A stretch of 64,000 nt of DNA from DASVUC01 sp038237225. GTDB taxonomy: Bacteria > Planctomycetota > Phycisphaerae > Tepidisphaerales > Tepidisphaeraceae. The notes beneath the pieces are model-generated. The model was not told the origin of the DNA and ran no database searches. It saw only the letters and a program-made list of their open reading frames with translations. Shown one piece after another: positions 1-8,049 of the stretch. The stretch covers positions 1 to 64,000 of the forward strand of contig JBBRYX010000023.1 of the NCBI GenBank assembly GCA_038237225.1, read 5' to 3'. Every line of letters begins with the position of its first letter. Position 1 is the stretch's first letter. The position numbers were made by a program, and so were the translations under genes.

Positions 1-52
1 CCGGCTGTGGGAGCGTCTGGGATTGCCGAAGTTGTCAGCGGGTGTCCGCTGA
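1..52 (+). CDS. Group II intron-encoded maturase/reverse transcriptase, C-terminal end (partial)
   Basis: Reading from base 2, the frame gives RLWERLGLPKLSAGVR and then TGA at 50-52. A Trp/Leu-rich end of the form 'LWxRLGLPKL' is what the X/maturase end of bacterial intron-encoded proteins often looks like. The stop lies only 15 bases before intron domain V, which is the normal arrangement because the protein is encoded in domain IV. Only 16 codons are visible, so the identity depends mainly on the RNA structure that follows. The rest of the gene would lie to the left of the window. Confidence 0.6.
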   Translation, partial: RLWERLGLPKLSAGVR

Positions 53-140
53 CCGGGTATCAACCGAACCGCCGGATGCGGACCCGCATGTCCGGTGGTG
101 TGGGAGGGGAGCGGCGGCGACGCCGCCCCCTATCCCGATT
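1..140 (+). mobile_element. 3' end of a group II intron (end of domain IV, domains V and VI)
   Basis: Domain V is seen at 68-99. Its outer stem ACCGCCGGA pairs with TCCGGTGGT (one G-T wobble), an inner TGCG/CGCA stem is capped by a short loop, and a two-base bulge (TG) sits in the 3' strand, with CGC as the likely catalytic triad. Domain VI follows at 102-136. Its lower stem GGGA/TCCC has an unpaired A132, and the upper GC stem is closed by a GCGA tetraloop. A132 is the expected branch-point adenosine, 7-8 bases before the probable 3' splice site near 139-140. The element lies in the same orientation as obgE, about 60 bases before its start codon. The 5' part is outside the window, so whether the intron is complete cannot be judged. 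Confidence 0.82.
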
Positions 141-201
141 GACCGACCCTGGCTATGTTTCCGCGGATGGAGTCGCCAATTCGACCGGCGATACGATTAT
201 C

Positions 202-1227
202 ATGTTTATTGATGAAGCAGTCATTCATGTGAAAGCGGGCGATGGCGGCGCGGGATGCGTCTCGTTCCGCAGAGAAAAGTACATTCCCAAAGGCGGCCCG
301 GACGGTGGCGATGGGGGCAACGGCGGGAGCGTTGTCTTCGTTGCCGATCCAAACAAGAACACGCTTCTGGATTTCAGAGGCAAGCATCACTGGAATGCCG
401 AGCGCGGACAGGATGGCATGGGAAAAAAAATGGCCGGCTTCGGGGGAGAGGACCTTGTCATCAACATTCCTCCGGGCACCCTGGTGATCGATGCGGAGCA
501 CGGAACCACCCTGGTGGACATGAGCGTACCGGGCAAGCGCATTGTGATCGCGCGGGGCGGCCATGGCGGGAGGGGGAACTGGCATTTCAAGAGCCCGACC
601 GTTCAGGCGCCGCGGTATGCGGAGCCGGGAAAAGAGGGACAGGAACGAAATCTTCGGTTGGAGCTGAAGTTGATCGCGGATGTGGGGCTGGTGGGGATGC
701 CGAACGCGGGGAAAAGCACGCTGCTGAGTGTTGTCAGCGCGGCGCGTCCGAAGATCGCCGATTATCCTTTCACGACGCTGGAGCCGCAGTTGGGCATCGT
801 GGCCTTGGGCCCGGATCGCCGCCTGGTCATGGCGGATATTCCAGGATTGATCGAAGGGGCGCAGCACGGCGCCGGTCTCGGTCACGCTTTCCTGCGTCAC
901 ATTGAACGGACTAAAGTGATTGTGCATCTGCTGGATCTGTTTCCATCCGATGGATCTGATCCGGCTGAAAACTACCGGACGATTCGCAAGGAACTCGAGG
1001 CCTTCAGTCCCGAACTCGCCAACAAGCCTGAGGTGATCGCGGCAAACAAAATGGATCTGGCGATTGATGATGAACAGATTCAGAAGCTGACCGATGCGCT
1101 GGAGGATAAGCAGATCTTCGCGATGTCGGGCGCAACCCGGCAGGGCGTGGAGTCGCTGCTGGAGGAATTGTGGCGGATGCTGCATGAGCAGAAGGAGGAC
1201 GCGCCGGATCGCCGGGTGGCGAAATAG
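202..1227 (+). CDS. obgE: GTPase Obg/CgtA
   Basis: Obg is an essential ribosome-associated GTPase that acts in large-subunit maturation and stress control. The 341-residue product starts MFIDEAVIHVKAG, the usual start of the glycine-rich Obg fold (about residues 1-158, with GGDGGNGGS repeats). The G domain follows, with G1 at about 165-172 (GMPNAGKST), G3 DIPGLIEGA and G4 ANKMDLA. The length fits the family form without a long C-terminal OCT domain. The frame is open upstream to base 7, but that stretch is group II intron sequence, so the ATG at 202 is chosen. No clear Shine-Dalgarno sequence precedes it. The nearby intron could affect its transcription. Confidence 0.97.
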   Translation: MFIDEAVIHVKAGDGGAGCVSFRREKYIPKGGPDGGDGGNGGSVVFVADPNKNTLLDFRGKHHWNAERGQDGMGKKMAGFGGEDLVINIPPGTLVIDAEHGTTLVDMSVPGKRIVIARGGHGGRGNWHFKSPTVQAPRYAEPGKEGQERNLRLELKLIADVGLVGMPNAGKSTLLSVVSAARPKIADYPFTTLEPQLGIVALGPDRRLVMADIPGLIEGAQHGAGLGHAFLRHIERTKVIVHLLDLFPSDGSDPAENYRTIRKELEAFSPELANKPEVIAANKMDLAIDDEQIQKLTDALEDKQIFAMSGATRQGVESLLEELWRMLHEQKEDAPDRRVAK

Positions 1228-1252
1228 CGGGGTGATCTCGGAAGCGGGTTGG

Positions 1253-1378
1253 GGGTTTCCGAATCCGGATTGGCCTGTCTTGTTCGCGGCTTATGCGAAG
1301 GCTTTTGCGCAGCGGTATCCGTGGGTTCGATTGGACACGCCGGTCAACGAGATCTTTGTGAGGCGTAGGGTAAACTGA
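1253..1378 (+). pseudogene. Fragment of a family-1-like glycoside hydrolase gene
   Basis: Just after obgE one frame reads GFPNPDWPVLFAAYAKAFAQ, then RYPWVRLDTPVNEIFV, then a few unrelated residues and a stop at 1376-1378. The pattern 'NPDWPxLFAxYAxAFAxRYPWVxxxTPVNE' is the conserved core of GH1-type beta-glucosidase-like proteins, in which NE holds the acid/base glutamate. Only about 36 residues remain, with no start codon and no barrel on either side. This looks like a gene remnant and not a working gene. It is recognised from family memory only. Confidence 0.55.
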
Positions 1379-1459
1379 TAACCCGGTGGAAAGACATCCT
1401 GCCGACGGGAGAGCTTGGGTCTACGCGCGGATGTCTGACGATTAGAAATTGGAGTACGC

Positions 1460-2026
1460 ATGGCTTGGCCGACGTCGTTGCAGGTTGCGTTGAAAGAGTG
1501 GGCGGTGGTGTGCGGGGCGCTGTCGAGCGGACGGCAGATGATCCTGTTGCGCAAGGGCGGAATCTCCGAGGCGGCGGGGGAGTTTGAGGTGGAGCATCGG
1601 GAGTTTTTGCTCTTTCCGACGTATCTGCACCAGAATGCAAAAATGCTGAAGGAGGATGCGCGCGAGGGACTCGATGGGCGGCGCGAAGAGCCGAACGAAA
1701 TTGCGATCTCGGCGGCAGGAGTGGTGACGGACATCGTGCAGCTTCAGTCGCGCGAGCAGATGGATCGGCTTAATGAGGAGCATATCTGGGCGAAGCCCTT
1801 GATTGACATGCGGTTCGACTATCGGCCGGAGAATCCCCTGTACTTGTTGATCGTCCGCGCGCATCGGTTGGCGGAGCCGGTGACGATTGCGAACACACCG
1901 GCGTATGCGGGGTGTAAGAGTTGGGTGCCGCTCGATCAGCCGGTGGAAATGGGACCGGCGTTGCCGGTGTTAGATGATGCGCGATTCGAGATCCGTAGAA
2001 AAGGCATATTGCAGGGGCGGGGGTGA
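1460..2026 (+). CDS. DUF1802 family protein
   Basis: The 188-residue product has the opening typical of DUF1802 proteins: an ALKEWAVVCxAL stretch followed by ILLRKGGI and a block of the form HREFLLFPTYLHQ. The family is found in bacteria and archaea and its function is not established. The ATG at 1460 has GGAG at 1451-1454 with five bases between, which supports this start. There are no membrane segments or signal peptide, so the protein is probably cytoplasmic. It stands alone, between the glycosidase remnant on its left and a convergent phosphoesterase gene on its right. Confidence 0.85.
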   Translation: MAWPTSLQVALKEWAVVCGALSSGRQMILLRKGGISEAAGEFEVEHREFLLFPTYLHQNAKMLKEDAREGLDGRREEPNEIAISAAGVVTDIVQLQSREQMDRLNEEHIWAKPLIDMRFDYRPENPLYLLIVRAHRLAEPVTIANTPAYAGCKSWVPLDQPVEMGPALPVLDDARFEIRRKGILQGRG

Positions 2027-2100
2027 ATCGTAGTCAGGGATCGGACGGGCCGGCCGTGACCGCGTTACTCACATGTGCAGGATGCCCATGATACAGAGGA

Positions 2101-3378
2101 TCAGGAGTTAGCAGCGAAGGTGTAGGTGTCCAGGATTTGTCCCGAGCGGAACTGGTACTGAAGAGTAAGTGTCTGATCGTTAGCGAGAACTAAAAGTGCG
2201 CCGGAGTCGGAGTTGTCGCGGATGACCGTCCCGGGGACGGGGGTGGTGGAGAACAGGCCGAGGGCGCTTGCGGCGCCGTTGACGATGTAGGGGAGGTTGT
2301 TGGTCAAGATCCGTTCGTAGTCATGATTATCGCCGGAGACGACGAGGTCGGCGCCCCAGTCCTTGAAGGGCCATTGTAGATAAGCAGCGGAGCCTTCCTC
2401 GCCGCTGGAGAAGGGGGCGTCGTGGGTGAGAACGATGTCGAACGGCGACGTGGAGGCGGCGAGCTGCGCCTGGAGCCATTGCCCTTGCCTGGACGTGGCG
2501 GAGGTTCCGTCCGGTTCGGACAGGAAGGTATTGAGAATGAAAAAATGGAGAGATCCTAACACGACGTCGTAGTAGCGTTCGTTGCCGGGCAAAGTGAAAT
2601 AGTTGAAGTAGGCCTGTGCAAACTGCGTGTCGTAATCATGATCGCCGAGGGCAGGGAAGAAGGCATTGACCTTTGAGCCGGCGCCATAGGCGCCTTGATA
2701 GGGGGCGATGTAGTTGTGGAAATATTTCCCGATGTTGGCGTCGATCGTTGCTGCGTCGCCGTGCGGGTAGTTGTTGTCGCCTACGGTGACGATGGCGCTG
2801 GGCGCCCAGGATTGGACGAGGGTGGCGGTATCGGCTTCGAGGTCATTGTTGCGGCCATAATCTCCGATGGCGGCAACGCGGGTGTCGTATGCGAACAGCA
2901 GCTTGCGCGGGACGACCTGATACGTCGTCAGGCGGCTGCTCCAATAGAGGCTGATGTTGGCGGTCCGCTTGTTGACGAAATACTCGAGGCGCAGGTCGAC
3001 CCGCTTATCCTTTTGCAAGTAGATCGTGCCGGAGTGGGATGCGGTGGGGGATTGTTTCCAGGCGTCGATGAGAAGCTGGCCGTTGACCCACAGGCGAACG
3101 CCGTCGGGGTTTCGGACGACGAAGGTGTAGGCGTTGGAGTGGGCGGGTTTGACTAAGCCGGACCAACGGGCGGAGAAGCTGGCGCCTTTGATACCGGTGG
3201 CGGGACTCGAGTGGTTCGGCCAGTTGAAGACGATCGCGGGATCAACGCGCGTGGCGGTTTTGCCGGTGAAGTTGAGGTTGTTGAAGTAAGTGGTGAGGAG
3301 GCCGTTGCTCGCGAGCATCTGGCGCGGCTCGAGGATTTCAAAGACGGCGGGGGACAACTTCGGGGACGGTAACAACAT
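2101..3378 (-). CDS. Secreted PA14-domain metallophosphoesterase with LEPR motif
   Basis: The 425-residue protein begins with a stretch ending ILEPRQMLAS, the N-terminal LEPR motif of many exported planctomycete proteins. A PA14-like carbohydrate-binding beta-barrel follows at about 27-163 (GLLTTYFNN, SARWSGLVKP, RLWVNGQLLID). A calcineurin-like phosphoesterase domain covers about 165-400. Its metal ligands can be read as GDYG, VGDNNY, LGDHDYD, THDAPF and SGDNHDYER, matching the GD-GDN-GNH(D/E)-H-GHxH order with an N/D-rich last motif. The substrate is unknown; the architecture suggests an extracellular or envelope phosphatase that binds glycans. It converges with the DUF1802 gene. Confidence 0.88.
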   Translation of the reverse strand: MLLPSPKLSPAVFEILEPRQMLASNGLLTTYFNNLNFTGKTATRVDPAIVFNWPNHSSPATGIKGASFSARWSGLVKPAHSNAYTFVVRNPDGVRLWVNGQLLIDAWKQSPTASHSGTIYLQKDKRVDLRLEYFVNKRTANISLYWSSRLTTYQVVPRKLLFAYDTRVAAIGDYGRNNDLEADTATLVQSWAPSAIVTVGDNNYPHGDAATIDANIGKYFHNYIAPYQGAYGAGSKVNAFFPALGDHDYDTQFAQAYFNYFTLPGNERYYDVVLGSLHFFILNTFLSEPDGTSATSRQGQWLQAQLAASTSPFDIVLTHDAPFSSGEEGSAAYLQWPFKDWGADLVVSGDNHDYERILTNNLPYIVNGAASALGLFSTTPVPGTVIRDNSDSGALLVLANDQTLTLQYQFRSGQILDTYTFAANS

Positions 3379-3432
3379 GAGTGGAGATTAGGGGAGAAAC
3401 GATGTGTCGGGAAGAGATGTTTTCGCAATCGT

Positions 3433-4473
3433 TCAAGGGTTCAGAAGAGTTGCGATAACCTGGAGAACTGCGTCAATGTCGGCGCGGGTCACATCGTAGT
3501 GGGTCACGAACCGAATGCGATCTGGGCCGGGCGAATTGGCGAGGATGTGGTGGCCGCGGAGTTGATCGAGAAGTGATCGCGCGGTTAGCGGCGCCTTCAC
3601 GCCGACCATCACGATGTTGGTGGCAACGGAAACAGGATCGATTGCGAGTTGTTCATGTTTAGCGAGACTTTTTGCGAGATGTTGCGCTAGCGCGTGATCA
3701 TCACCCAGGCGGTCGATCATGGTCTCCAAGGCGACGATTCCGGCCGCTGCGATAACACCGGCTTGCCGCATACCGCCGCCGAGTAATTTGCGATAGCGAC
3801 GGGCTTGGTGGATGAAATCGTGCGAACCGGCAACGAGGCCGCCGACCGGGGCGCCGAGGCCTTTGGAGAGATCGAACTGGACGGAGTGGAACGGGTGCGC
3901 GAGATCCTTCAGCGGGACTTGGAGGGCTACGGCGGCGTTGGCGAGTCGTGCGCCGTCGAGGTGTAAGGGAAGTTTCTGCTGATCCGCCAACGCGCGAACC
4001 TCTCGACAGTAGTTCAGCGAGAGGACCGCGCCGCCGCAGCGATTGTGGGTGTTCTCGAGGCAGATGAGTCCGGGGGCGGCGTAATGAGCGTTGCCGTGGT
4101 CGCGAACAGCAGCCTTGATCTGCTCGAGGGCGAGGTGTCCATTGGGTTGTGTCGCGATGGGATGGAAGACGCAGGAGCCGACGGCAGATGCGCCGCCTTG
4201 CTCGTAATGATAGATGTGGGATTCATCACCGAGAATGACTTCCGCGCCGCGCGGCGCGTGGGTGAGGACGGAGATGAGATTTCCCATCGTTCCAGATGCG
4301 ACGAACAATGCCGCTTCTTTTCCGAGCCTGGCAGCGCCGAGTTCTTCAAGTTTGTTGACGGTGGGGTCTTCGCCGAAAACGTCGTCGCCGACCGGGGCTT
4401 CTGGCATGGCGCGACGCATCTGGGGGGTGGGCTTGGTGACGGTGTCGGAGCGGAGGTCAATGGTGTGGGGCAT
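3433..4473 (-). CDS. ltaE: Low-specificity L-threonine aldolase
   Basis: This PLP enzyme cleaves L-threonine or L-allo-threonine to glycine and acetaldehyde. The 346-residue product has the family start TIDLRSDTVTKPT, the VGDDVFGEDPTVN block, a PLP-contacting HLDGARL at about 171-177 and the Schiff-base lysine in FDLSKGLGAPVGG (Lys204). The length is normal. It is transcribed away from moeB, with a 178-base divergent intergenic region between them. The ATG at 4473 is the first Met before the conserved start of the family. Confidence 0.95.
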   Translation of the reverse strand: MPHTIDLRSDTVTKPTPQMRRAMPEAPVGDDVFGEDPTVNKLEELGAARLGKEAALFVASGTMGNLISVLTHAPRGAEVILGDESHIYHYEQGGASAVGSCVFHPIATQPNGHLALEQIKAAVRDHGNAHYAAPGLICLENTHNRCGGAVLSLNYCREVRALADQQKLPLHLDGARLANAAVALQVPLKDLAHPFHSVQFDLSKGLGAPVGGLVAGSHDFIHQARRYRKLLGGGMRQAGVIAAAGIVALETMIDRLGDDHALAQHLAKSLAKHEQLAIDPVSVATNIVMVGVKAPLTARSLLDQLRGHHILANSPGPDRIRFVTHYDVTRADIDAVLQVIATLLNP

Positions 4474-4538
4474 TTTGGTTCATTATAGCGGATTGTGATC
4501 GGTGACATGCTCCGCTGAAGCGGGCACGCCGGTGGAAC

Positions 4539-4567
4539 TTGACCCCGTTGCGGTCGCGGTCTAAAGT
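4539..4567 (+). promoter_or_regulatory. Sigma-70-type promoter for moeB
   Basis: TTGACC at 4539-4544 is followed after exactly 17 bases by TAAAGT at 4562-4567, a good match to the -35/-10 consensus. It points to the moeB-like gene, and a transcript starting near 4574 would have a leader of only about 80 bases. This is a sequence match only. Confidence 0.5.
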
Positions 4568-4601
4568 TTAAGCGGCGATTAGTTTCCTGCTAACGCATGG
4601 G

Positions 4602-4631
4602 CCATGCCGATCGATCGGGCATGGTTTTTTT
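4602..4631 (+). terminator. Intrinsic terminator or attenuator just upstream of moeB
   Basis: CCATGCC at 4602-4608 pairs with GGCATGG at 4618-4624 and is followed at once by seven T residues (4625-4631). The ATG of moeB is 20 bases further on. A smaller hairpin lies just before it (GCG..TTAG pairing with CTAA..CGC, about 4574-4595). No gene ends upstream on this strand, so the terminator sits within the leader of the moeB transcript. That is the layout of an attenuator or riboswitch expression platform. Confidence 0.6.
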
Positions 4632-4651
4632 ATTGGGAACACGAGGTCTTT

Positions 4652-5932
4652 ATGGCAGTCACGCAACTGAATAACGAGCAGGTCAACCGATATAAGCGGC
4701 ACATCATTCTGCCGGAAGTGGGGATGGAGGGACAGAAGAAACTGCTCAACGCGAAGGTGCTGTGCATTGGGGCAGGGGGGCTGGGCAGCCCGATTTCGCT
4801 GTACCTTGCGGCCGCGGGCGTCGGGACGATTGGGATGGCGGATGTTGATGTCGTTTCGCCTTCGAACCTGCAGCGCCAGATTCTTTTTGGGATGAGCGTC
4901 GTCGGGGAAGACAAGGTGACGGCGGCCGAAAAGCGGCTCAAGGATCTGAATCCTGATCTGAACCTCATCGCGCACAAGATCATTGTGAACAGCGAAAATG
5001 TCATGGACCTGATCAAGGACTATGACGTGATCGTGGATGGCACCGACAATTTTCCCACGCGATATTGCGTGAACGATGCGTGTGTTCTTCAGAAAAAACC
5101 AAATGTTTACGGGTCGATCTTTCGCTTCGAAGGCATGGTGACCGTCTTTGCGCCGCATCTGAAGAATCCGGATACGGGGGACAAGGGGCCGTGCTATCGG
5201 TGCCTGTATCCGGAGCCGCCGGATCCGGGATCGGTTCCGAGCTGCGCGGAAGGCGGCGTTCTGGGCGTCATCTGCGGGACGATCGGATCGATGCAGGCGA
5301 CGGAGGTCGTGAAGCTGATCCTGGGGATCGGGCGGTCGACGATTGGTCGCTTGATCACTTGGAACTCACTCGATCAGGACTTCCGCACGTTTAAGATTCG
5401 GCACGATCCGGCATGCCCGGTGTGCGGGATCGATCCGTCGATTAAGAAGCCGATTGACTATGAGCAGTTCTGCGGCGTGCCGATTTTGGATCCGAAGTCG
5501 CTGGAGGAAACCAAGCGCGAGGCCGCGGATGCGAAGGGGGGTAGTCAGGCGAAGCCGCCGTCGGATCTGGATGATCGAGGGTTACCAAAGGGTTATCCGT
5601 TCAAGCCGGACTGGGAAGTGACACCGCGAGAGGTGAAGGGGATGTTGGACCGGAAGGAAGATTTCGTGTTTATCGACTGCCGGCTGCCGAATGAATACCA
5701 GATCACGAATATCGAAGGCGCGAAGCTGATTCCGTTGCAGCAGATTGCGCAGAAGTTTTCGGACCTGCGCGGGAACGAGGAGAAAAAGGTGGTGGTGCAT
5801 TGTCGGAGCGGGCAGCGATCGATGCAGTTTGCTCAGATCCTTAAGCAGCAGGGGTTCAAAGATGTGAAGAGCATGGCGGGGGGGATTCTTCTGTGGAATA
5901 AGGATGTGAATCCTGGGGGGCCGCTGTATTAA
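4652..5932 (+). CDS. moeB: MoeB/ThiF-type adenylyltransferase with C-terminal rhodanese domain (MoeZ-like)
   Basis: The enzyme adenylates the C-terminal glycine of a ubiquitin-like sulfur carrier (MoaD, ThiS or CysO type), and the rhodanese part can then supply sulfur, for molybdopterin, thiamine or cysteine synthesis. The 426-residue product has the ATP-binding GAGGLGS at 40-46, zinc-binding pairs CYRC (181-184) and CPVC (255-258), and a conserved VPSCAEGG segment. A linker leads to the rhodanese domain at about 330-426 with active-site loop HCRSGQRS (Cys near 384). The frame is open upstream to 4604, but that part encodes the terminator hairpin. The ATG at 4652, preceded by GAGG, is therefore chosen. 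Which carrier it serves is not shown, as no moaD or thiS is adjacent. Confidence 0.92.
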   Translation: MAVTQLNNEQVNRYKRHIILPEVGMEGQKKLLNAKVLCIGAGGLGSPISLYLAAAGVGTIGMADVDVVSPSNLQRQILFGMSVVGEDKVTAAEKRLKDLNPDLNLIAHKIIVNSENVMDLIKDYDVIVDGTDNFPTRYCVNDACVLQKKPNVYGSIFRFEGMVTVFAPHLKNPDTGDKGPCYRCLYPEPPDPGSVPSCAEGGVLGVICGTIGSMQATEVVKLILGIGRSTIGRLITWNSLDQDFRTFKIRHDPACPVCGIDPSIKKPIDYEQFCGVPILDPKSLEETKREAADAKGGSQAKPPSDLDDRGLPKGYPFKPDWEVTPREVKGMLDRKEDFVFIDCRLPNEYQITNIEGAKLIPLQQIAQKFSDLRGNEEKKVVVHCRSGQRSMQFAQILKQQGFKDVKSMAGGILLWNKDVNPGGPLY

Positions 5933-5986
5933 TTGGTTCTAACTCAGATTCCTGGTATCACCTTCACGCAATCTGTCATCCTGAAC

Positions 5987-6044
5987 GGTACTCCGTGAAG
6001 GATCTGGCCCATGCGACGAGTGGCCAGATCCTTCGCGGAGTACC
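5987..6044. repeat. Inverted repeat, 23-base arms
   Basis: The left arm 5987-6009 (begins GGTACTCCGTGAAGGATC) pairs with the right arm 6022-6044, with one mismatch and a 12-base loop. The right-arm sequence recurs in both 255 bp repeat copies (AGATCCTTCACGGAGTACC), so this is part of the same repeat family. Confidence 0.8.
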
Positions 6045-6045
6045 G

Positions 6046-6300
6046 CTGCTCTGAAAATGTTCGCGAACACGCCGAATTGTCATGCTGAGAGCGTGTGATC
6101 TTTTTCTGTAGCACGGGCATCTTGCCCGTGTTGGGGACGCAGACACGGGCAAGATGCCCGTGCTACAGTCAAATCTTCACACGCTCTGAGGTAATCCGAA
6201 GCATCTGGCATCGATTATCGACCGACCCAGATCCTTCACGGAGTACCGTTCAGGATGACAATCTTTTTCAGGCATCGCGGGTGCGGCGAAGCCGCGTGAC
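6046..6300. repeat. Dispersed ~255 bp repeat, copy A
   Basis: Copy A begins CTGCTCTGAAAATGTTC and ends near GCGGCGAAGCCGC. It contains a perfect palindrome with 23-base arms at 6108-6130 and 6144-6166 (core CACGGGCAT...ATGCCCGTG). The same series of segments occurs at 13354-13610 with only scattered substitutions. It encodes no transposase, so it is a non-autonomous, MITE- or REP-like element. Confidence 0.85.
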
Positions 6301-6430
6301 GACTCAGGATGACAATTCTTCCAAGAATAAGCGTTAGACCCTACTGATTCAGCAACGGTTTGACGCATAGATTCTGCTTGTGGGATGAGAGAGATGAGGA
6401 ACCATTCCGCTGAAAGCGGACGCTACGCGT

Positions 6431-7996
6431 TTACCGGGTGGTTGAGAATCTGAGGAAATCAAATGACGCGGGGATCTCCCGGTTGCTCCCTGGGGAACAC
6501 GCTCCGATGGCTGCTTTGATGTTGGTGAGGGTGGCGTATTCTGAATCAAGCTTCTTCCAGTCTTTGCCGTCGGGGCTGAATGAGAAGTCGTAGCGATCGC
6601 CCGACTTACTGATGCGGAGCGAGTAGTTGTCGAGCGATGGGGCATCGTGCAGGCGGGATGCGTAGCGGCCGGAGGATTCGTTGCCGACCTCCAGCTTGAT
6701 TCCGCCGTGGGAGTGAACGACCGCGAGCTTTACGTATTGGTTGTGATTCTGCCAGAGCCCGACGAATGCGAGTTCGTAATCCTTCTCGGGATGAATGGAA
6801 ACTTTGGCGGTGACCTCAAAATCTCCGTGGGGAGCGTATTGGAGGAAAATGTTTGAGGCGTCGGCGCGGTCCTCATAGACATCGCCGTCGTAGGTCTTGA
6901 TGGTGAGGCGACCGTCTTTGAGCGACCAGTGACTTGGATCTTCGCTGAAGATCGTCCAGCGTTTTCGATCAATCGTGGAGCCGGAAAACTCGTCATCCTG
7001 CCCCCGAACAAACGACGCCGCCCCGGAAGGCATGCGCTGCGGCGTGACGGTTGGCCCGTCCACGACGATCGTCGGCTCGGGTCCATCCACAAATCGCGCC
7101 CGATCGATCGCAAGCTGGCGCGGGGGGCCGGGATGGTCCAGGTGCTGATGCGTGTGATACGCGATGAACATTTCCTTACCATCCGGGGAATCGATAAAGC
7201 AGTGATGGCCGGGACCGGAGACATCCGCCGTGCGCTGTAGAACGCGATTGCTTGAAACCTTCTTCCATGGGCCGAGCGGTGATTTGGATGTTGCGACGGA
7301 GACGCCGTATTCGGGGCTCATGTAGCCCACGGTCGAGAACGTGAGGTAATAGAGCCCATTTCGTTTTTGCACGAACGGACCTTCGTTGACGATCCCCTCC
7401 CACGCTTCGTTCGGGGTGATGCAGAACGTGGCGTCCTTTGACGGGTTCAATTTTTCGTCCAGCCTGCGGACGTTGATCTCGAACAATTTCTTTTCCAGCA
7501 GGCGATCGACCGCGACCGCGTAGAGGTAGAGCTGGCCGTCGGTGTCCTGGAGCACGTGACTGTCGATGGTCGCGATTCCGTGATCGAACCAGGGGGCTTT
7601 GATTTCCTTGAATGGGCCAAGCGGAGAATCGGCTTCGGCCAGGACGATGCGGCGCTTATTTCCGCCGCCAAGGGCTGTGAAGTGCAGATAATACTTGTTC
7701 TTGTGCTTGAACAATTCCGGCGCCCAGAAGTAGCGCTGAGCCCAGGTTTGTTTGGTGCGCCGGTACGCGTGATTGTGAAGCTGCCAATTGACAAGATCCT
7801 TGCTGGTCCAGACGAGGAGGCCGTCGTCGTCGGCGGTGCCGTAAAGGTAGTAGGTGTCTTTCTCACGATAAATGAATGGATCCGCCAGGAGCACATCCAG
7901 CGGGTTGCAATAGTCATCCGGCGGCGCCGCGCGCACGGCGCCGGACATCACCAGGAGAACAAACAGACCGACAACGGAAGATCGCGCATGCGTCAT
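6431..7996 (-). CDS. Secreted glycoside hydrolase family 43 protein
   Basis: The protein probably cleaves arabinan- or xylan-type side chains outside the cytoplasm. The 521-residue product has a signal peptide (hydrophobic VVGLFVLLVMSGAV, cleavage near RAAPP). A five-bladed GH43 domain follows at about 30-310. The catalytic base Asp is in LADPFIY, the pKa-modulating Asp in TIDSHVLQD, and the acid Glu in NEGPFVQ. A C-terminal beta-sandwich (about 335-520, starting VRGQDDEFSG) resembles the DUF1349/GH43 C2 laminin-like domains that bind sugars. Exact substrate specificity cannot be read from the sequence. It is convergent with moeB and starts close to phhB, which runs in the same direction upstream. 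Confidence 0.9.
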   Translation of the reverse strand: MTHARSSVVGLFVLLVMSGAVRAAPPDDYCNPLDVLLADPFIYREKDTYYLYGTADDDGLLVWTSKDLVNWQLHNHAYRRTKQTWAQRYFWAPELFKHKNKYYLHFTALGGGNKRRIVLAEADSPLGPFKEIKAPWFDHGIATIDSHVLQDTDGQLYLYAVAVDRLLEKKLFEINVRRLDEKLNPSKDATFCITPNEAWEGIVNEGPFVQKRNGLYYLTFSTVGYMSPEYGVSVATSKSPLGPWKKVSSNRVLQRTADVSGPGHHCFIDSPDGKEMFIAYHTHQHLDHPGPPRQLAIDRARFVDGPEPTIVVDGPTVTPQRMPSGAASFVRGQDDEFSGSTIDRKRWTIFSEDPSHWSLKDGRLTIKTYDGDVYEDRADASNIFLQYAPHGDFEVTAKVSIHPEKDYELAFVGLWQNHNQYVKLAVVHSHGGIKLEVGNESSGRYASRLHDAPSLDNYSLRISKSGDRYDFSFSPDGKDWKKLDSEYATLTNIKAAIGACSPGSNREIPASFDFLRFSTTR

Positions 7997-8049
7997 GGAT
8001 TCACATGATACGCCGGTGATGCCCCCGCGTTAATCCTCGATGACAAATC

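Larger units (their letters stand above)
5933..6430. other. Intergenic region filled with palindromic repeats
   Basis: These 498 bases between moeB and the convergent GH43 gene hold no convincing gene. They contain an inverted repeat at 5987-6044, the left copy of a ~255 bp repeat at 6046-6300, and small hairpins near 6405 (CCGCT/AGCGG). An open frame across 6095-6337 is only the translation of the repeat. Confidence 0.75.

Noticed and set aside
7..201. In-frame 65-codon N-terminal extension of Obg
   Set aside because: The stretch is group II intron domain V/VI sequence, and Obg proteins start at the MFIDEAV site used here.
4568..4651. A TPP or molybdenum-cofactor riboswitch before moeB
   Set aside because: The leader is too short for these aptamers and lacks their conserved words, such as the TPP CUGAGA box.
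6095..6337. An 80-residue frame on the plus strand
   Set aside because: It is the translation of the 255 bp repeat. Its counterpart at 13405 shows the same peptide only because the DNA is repeated.
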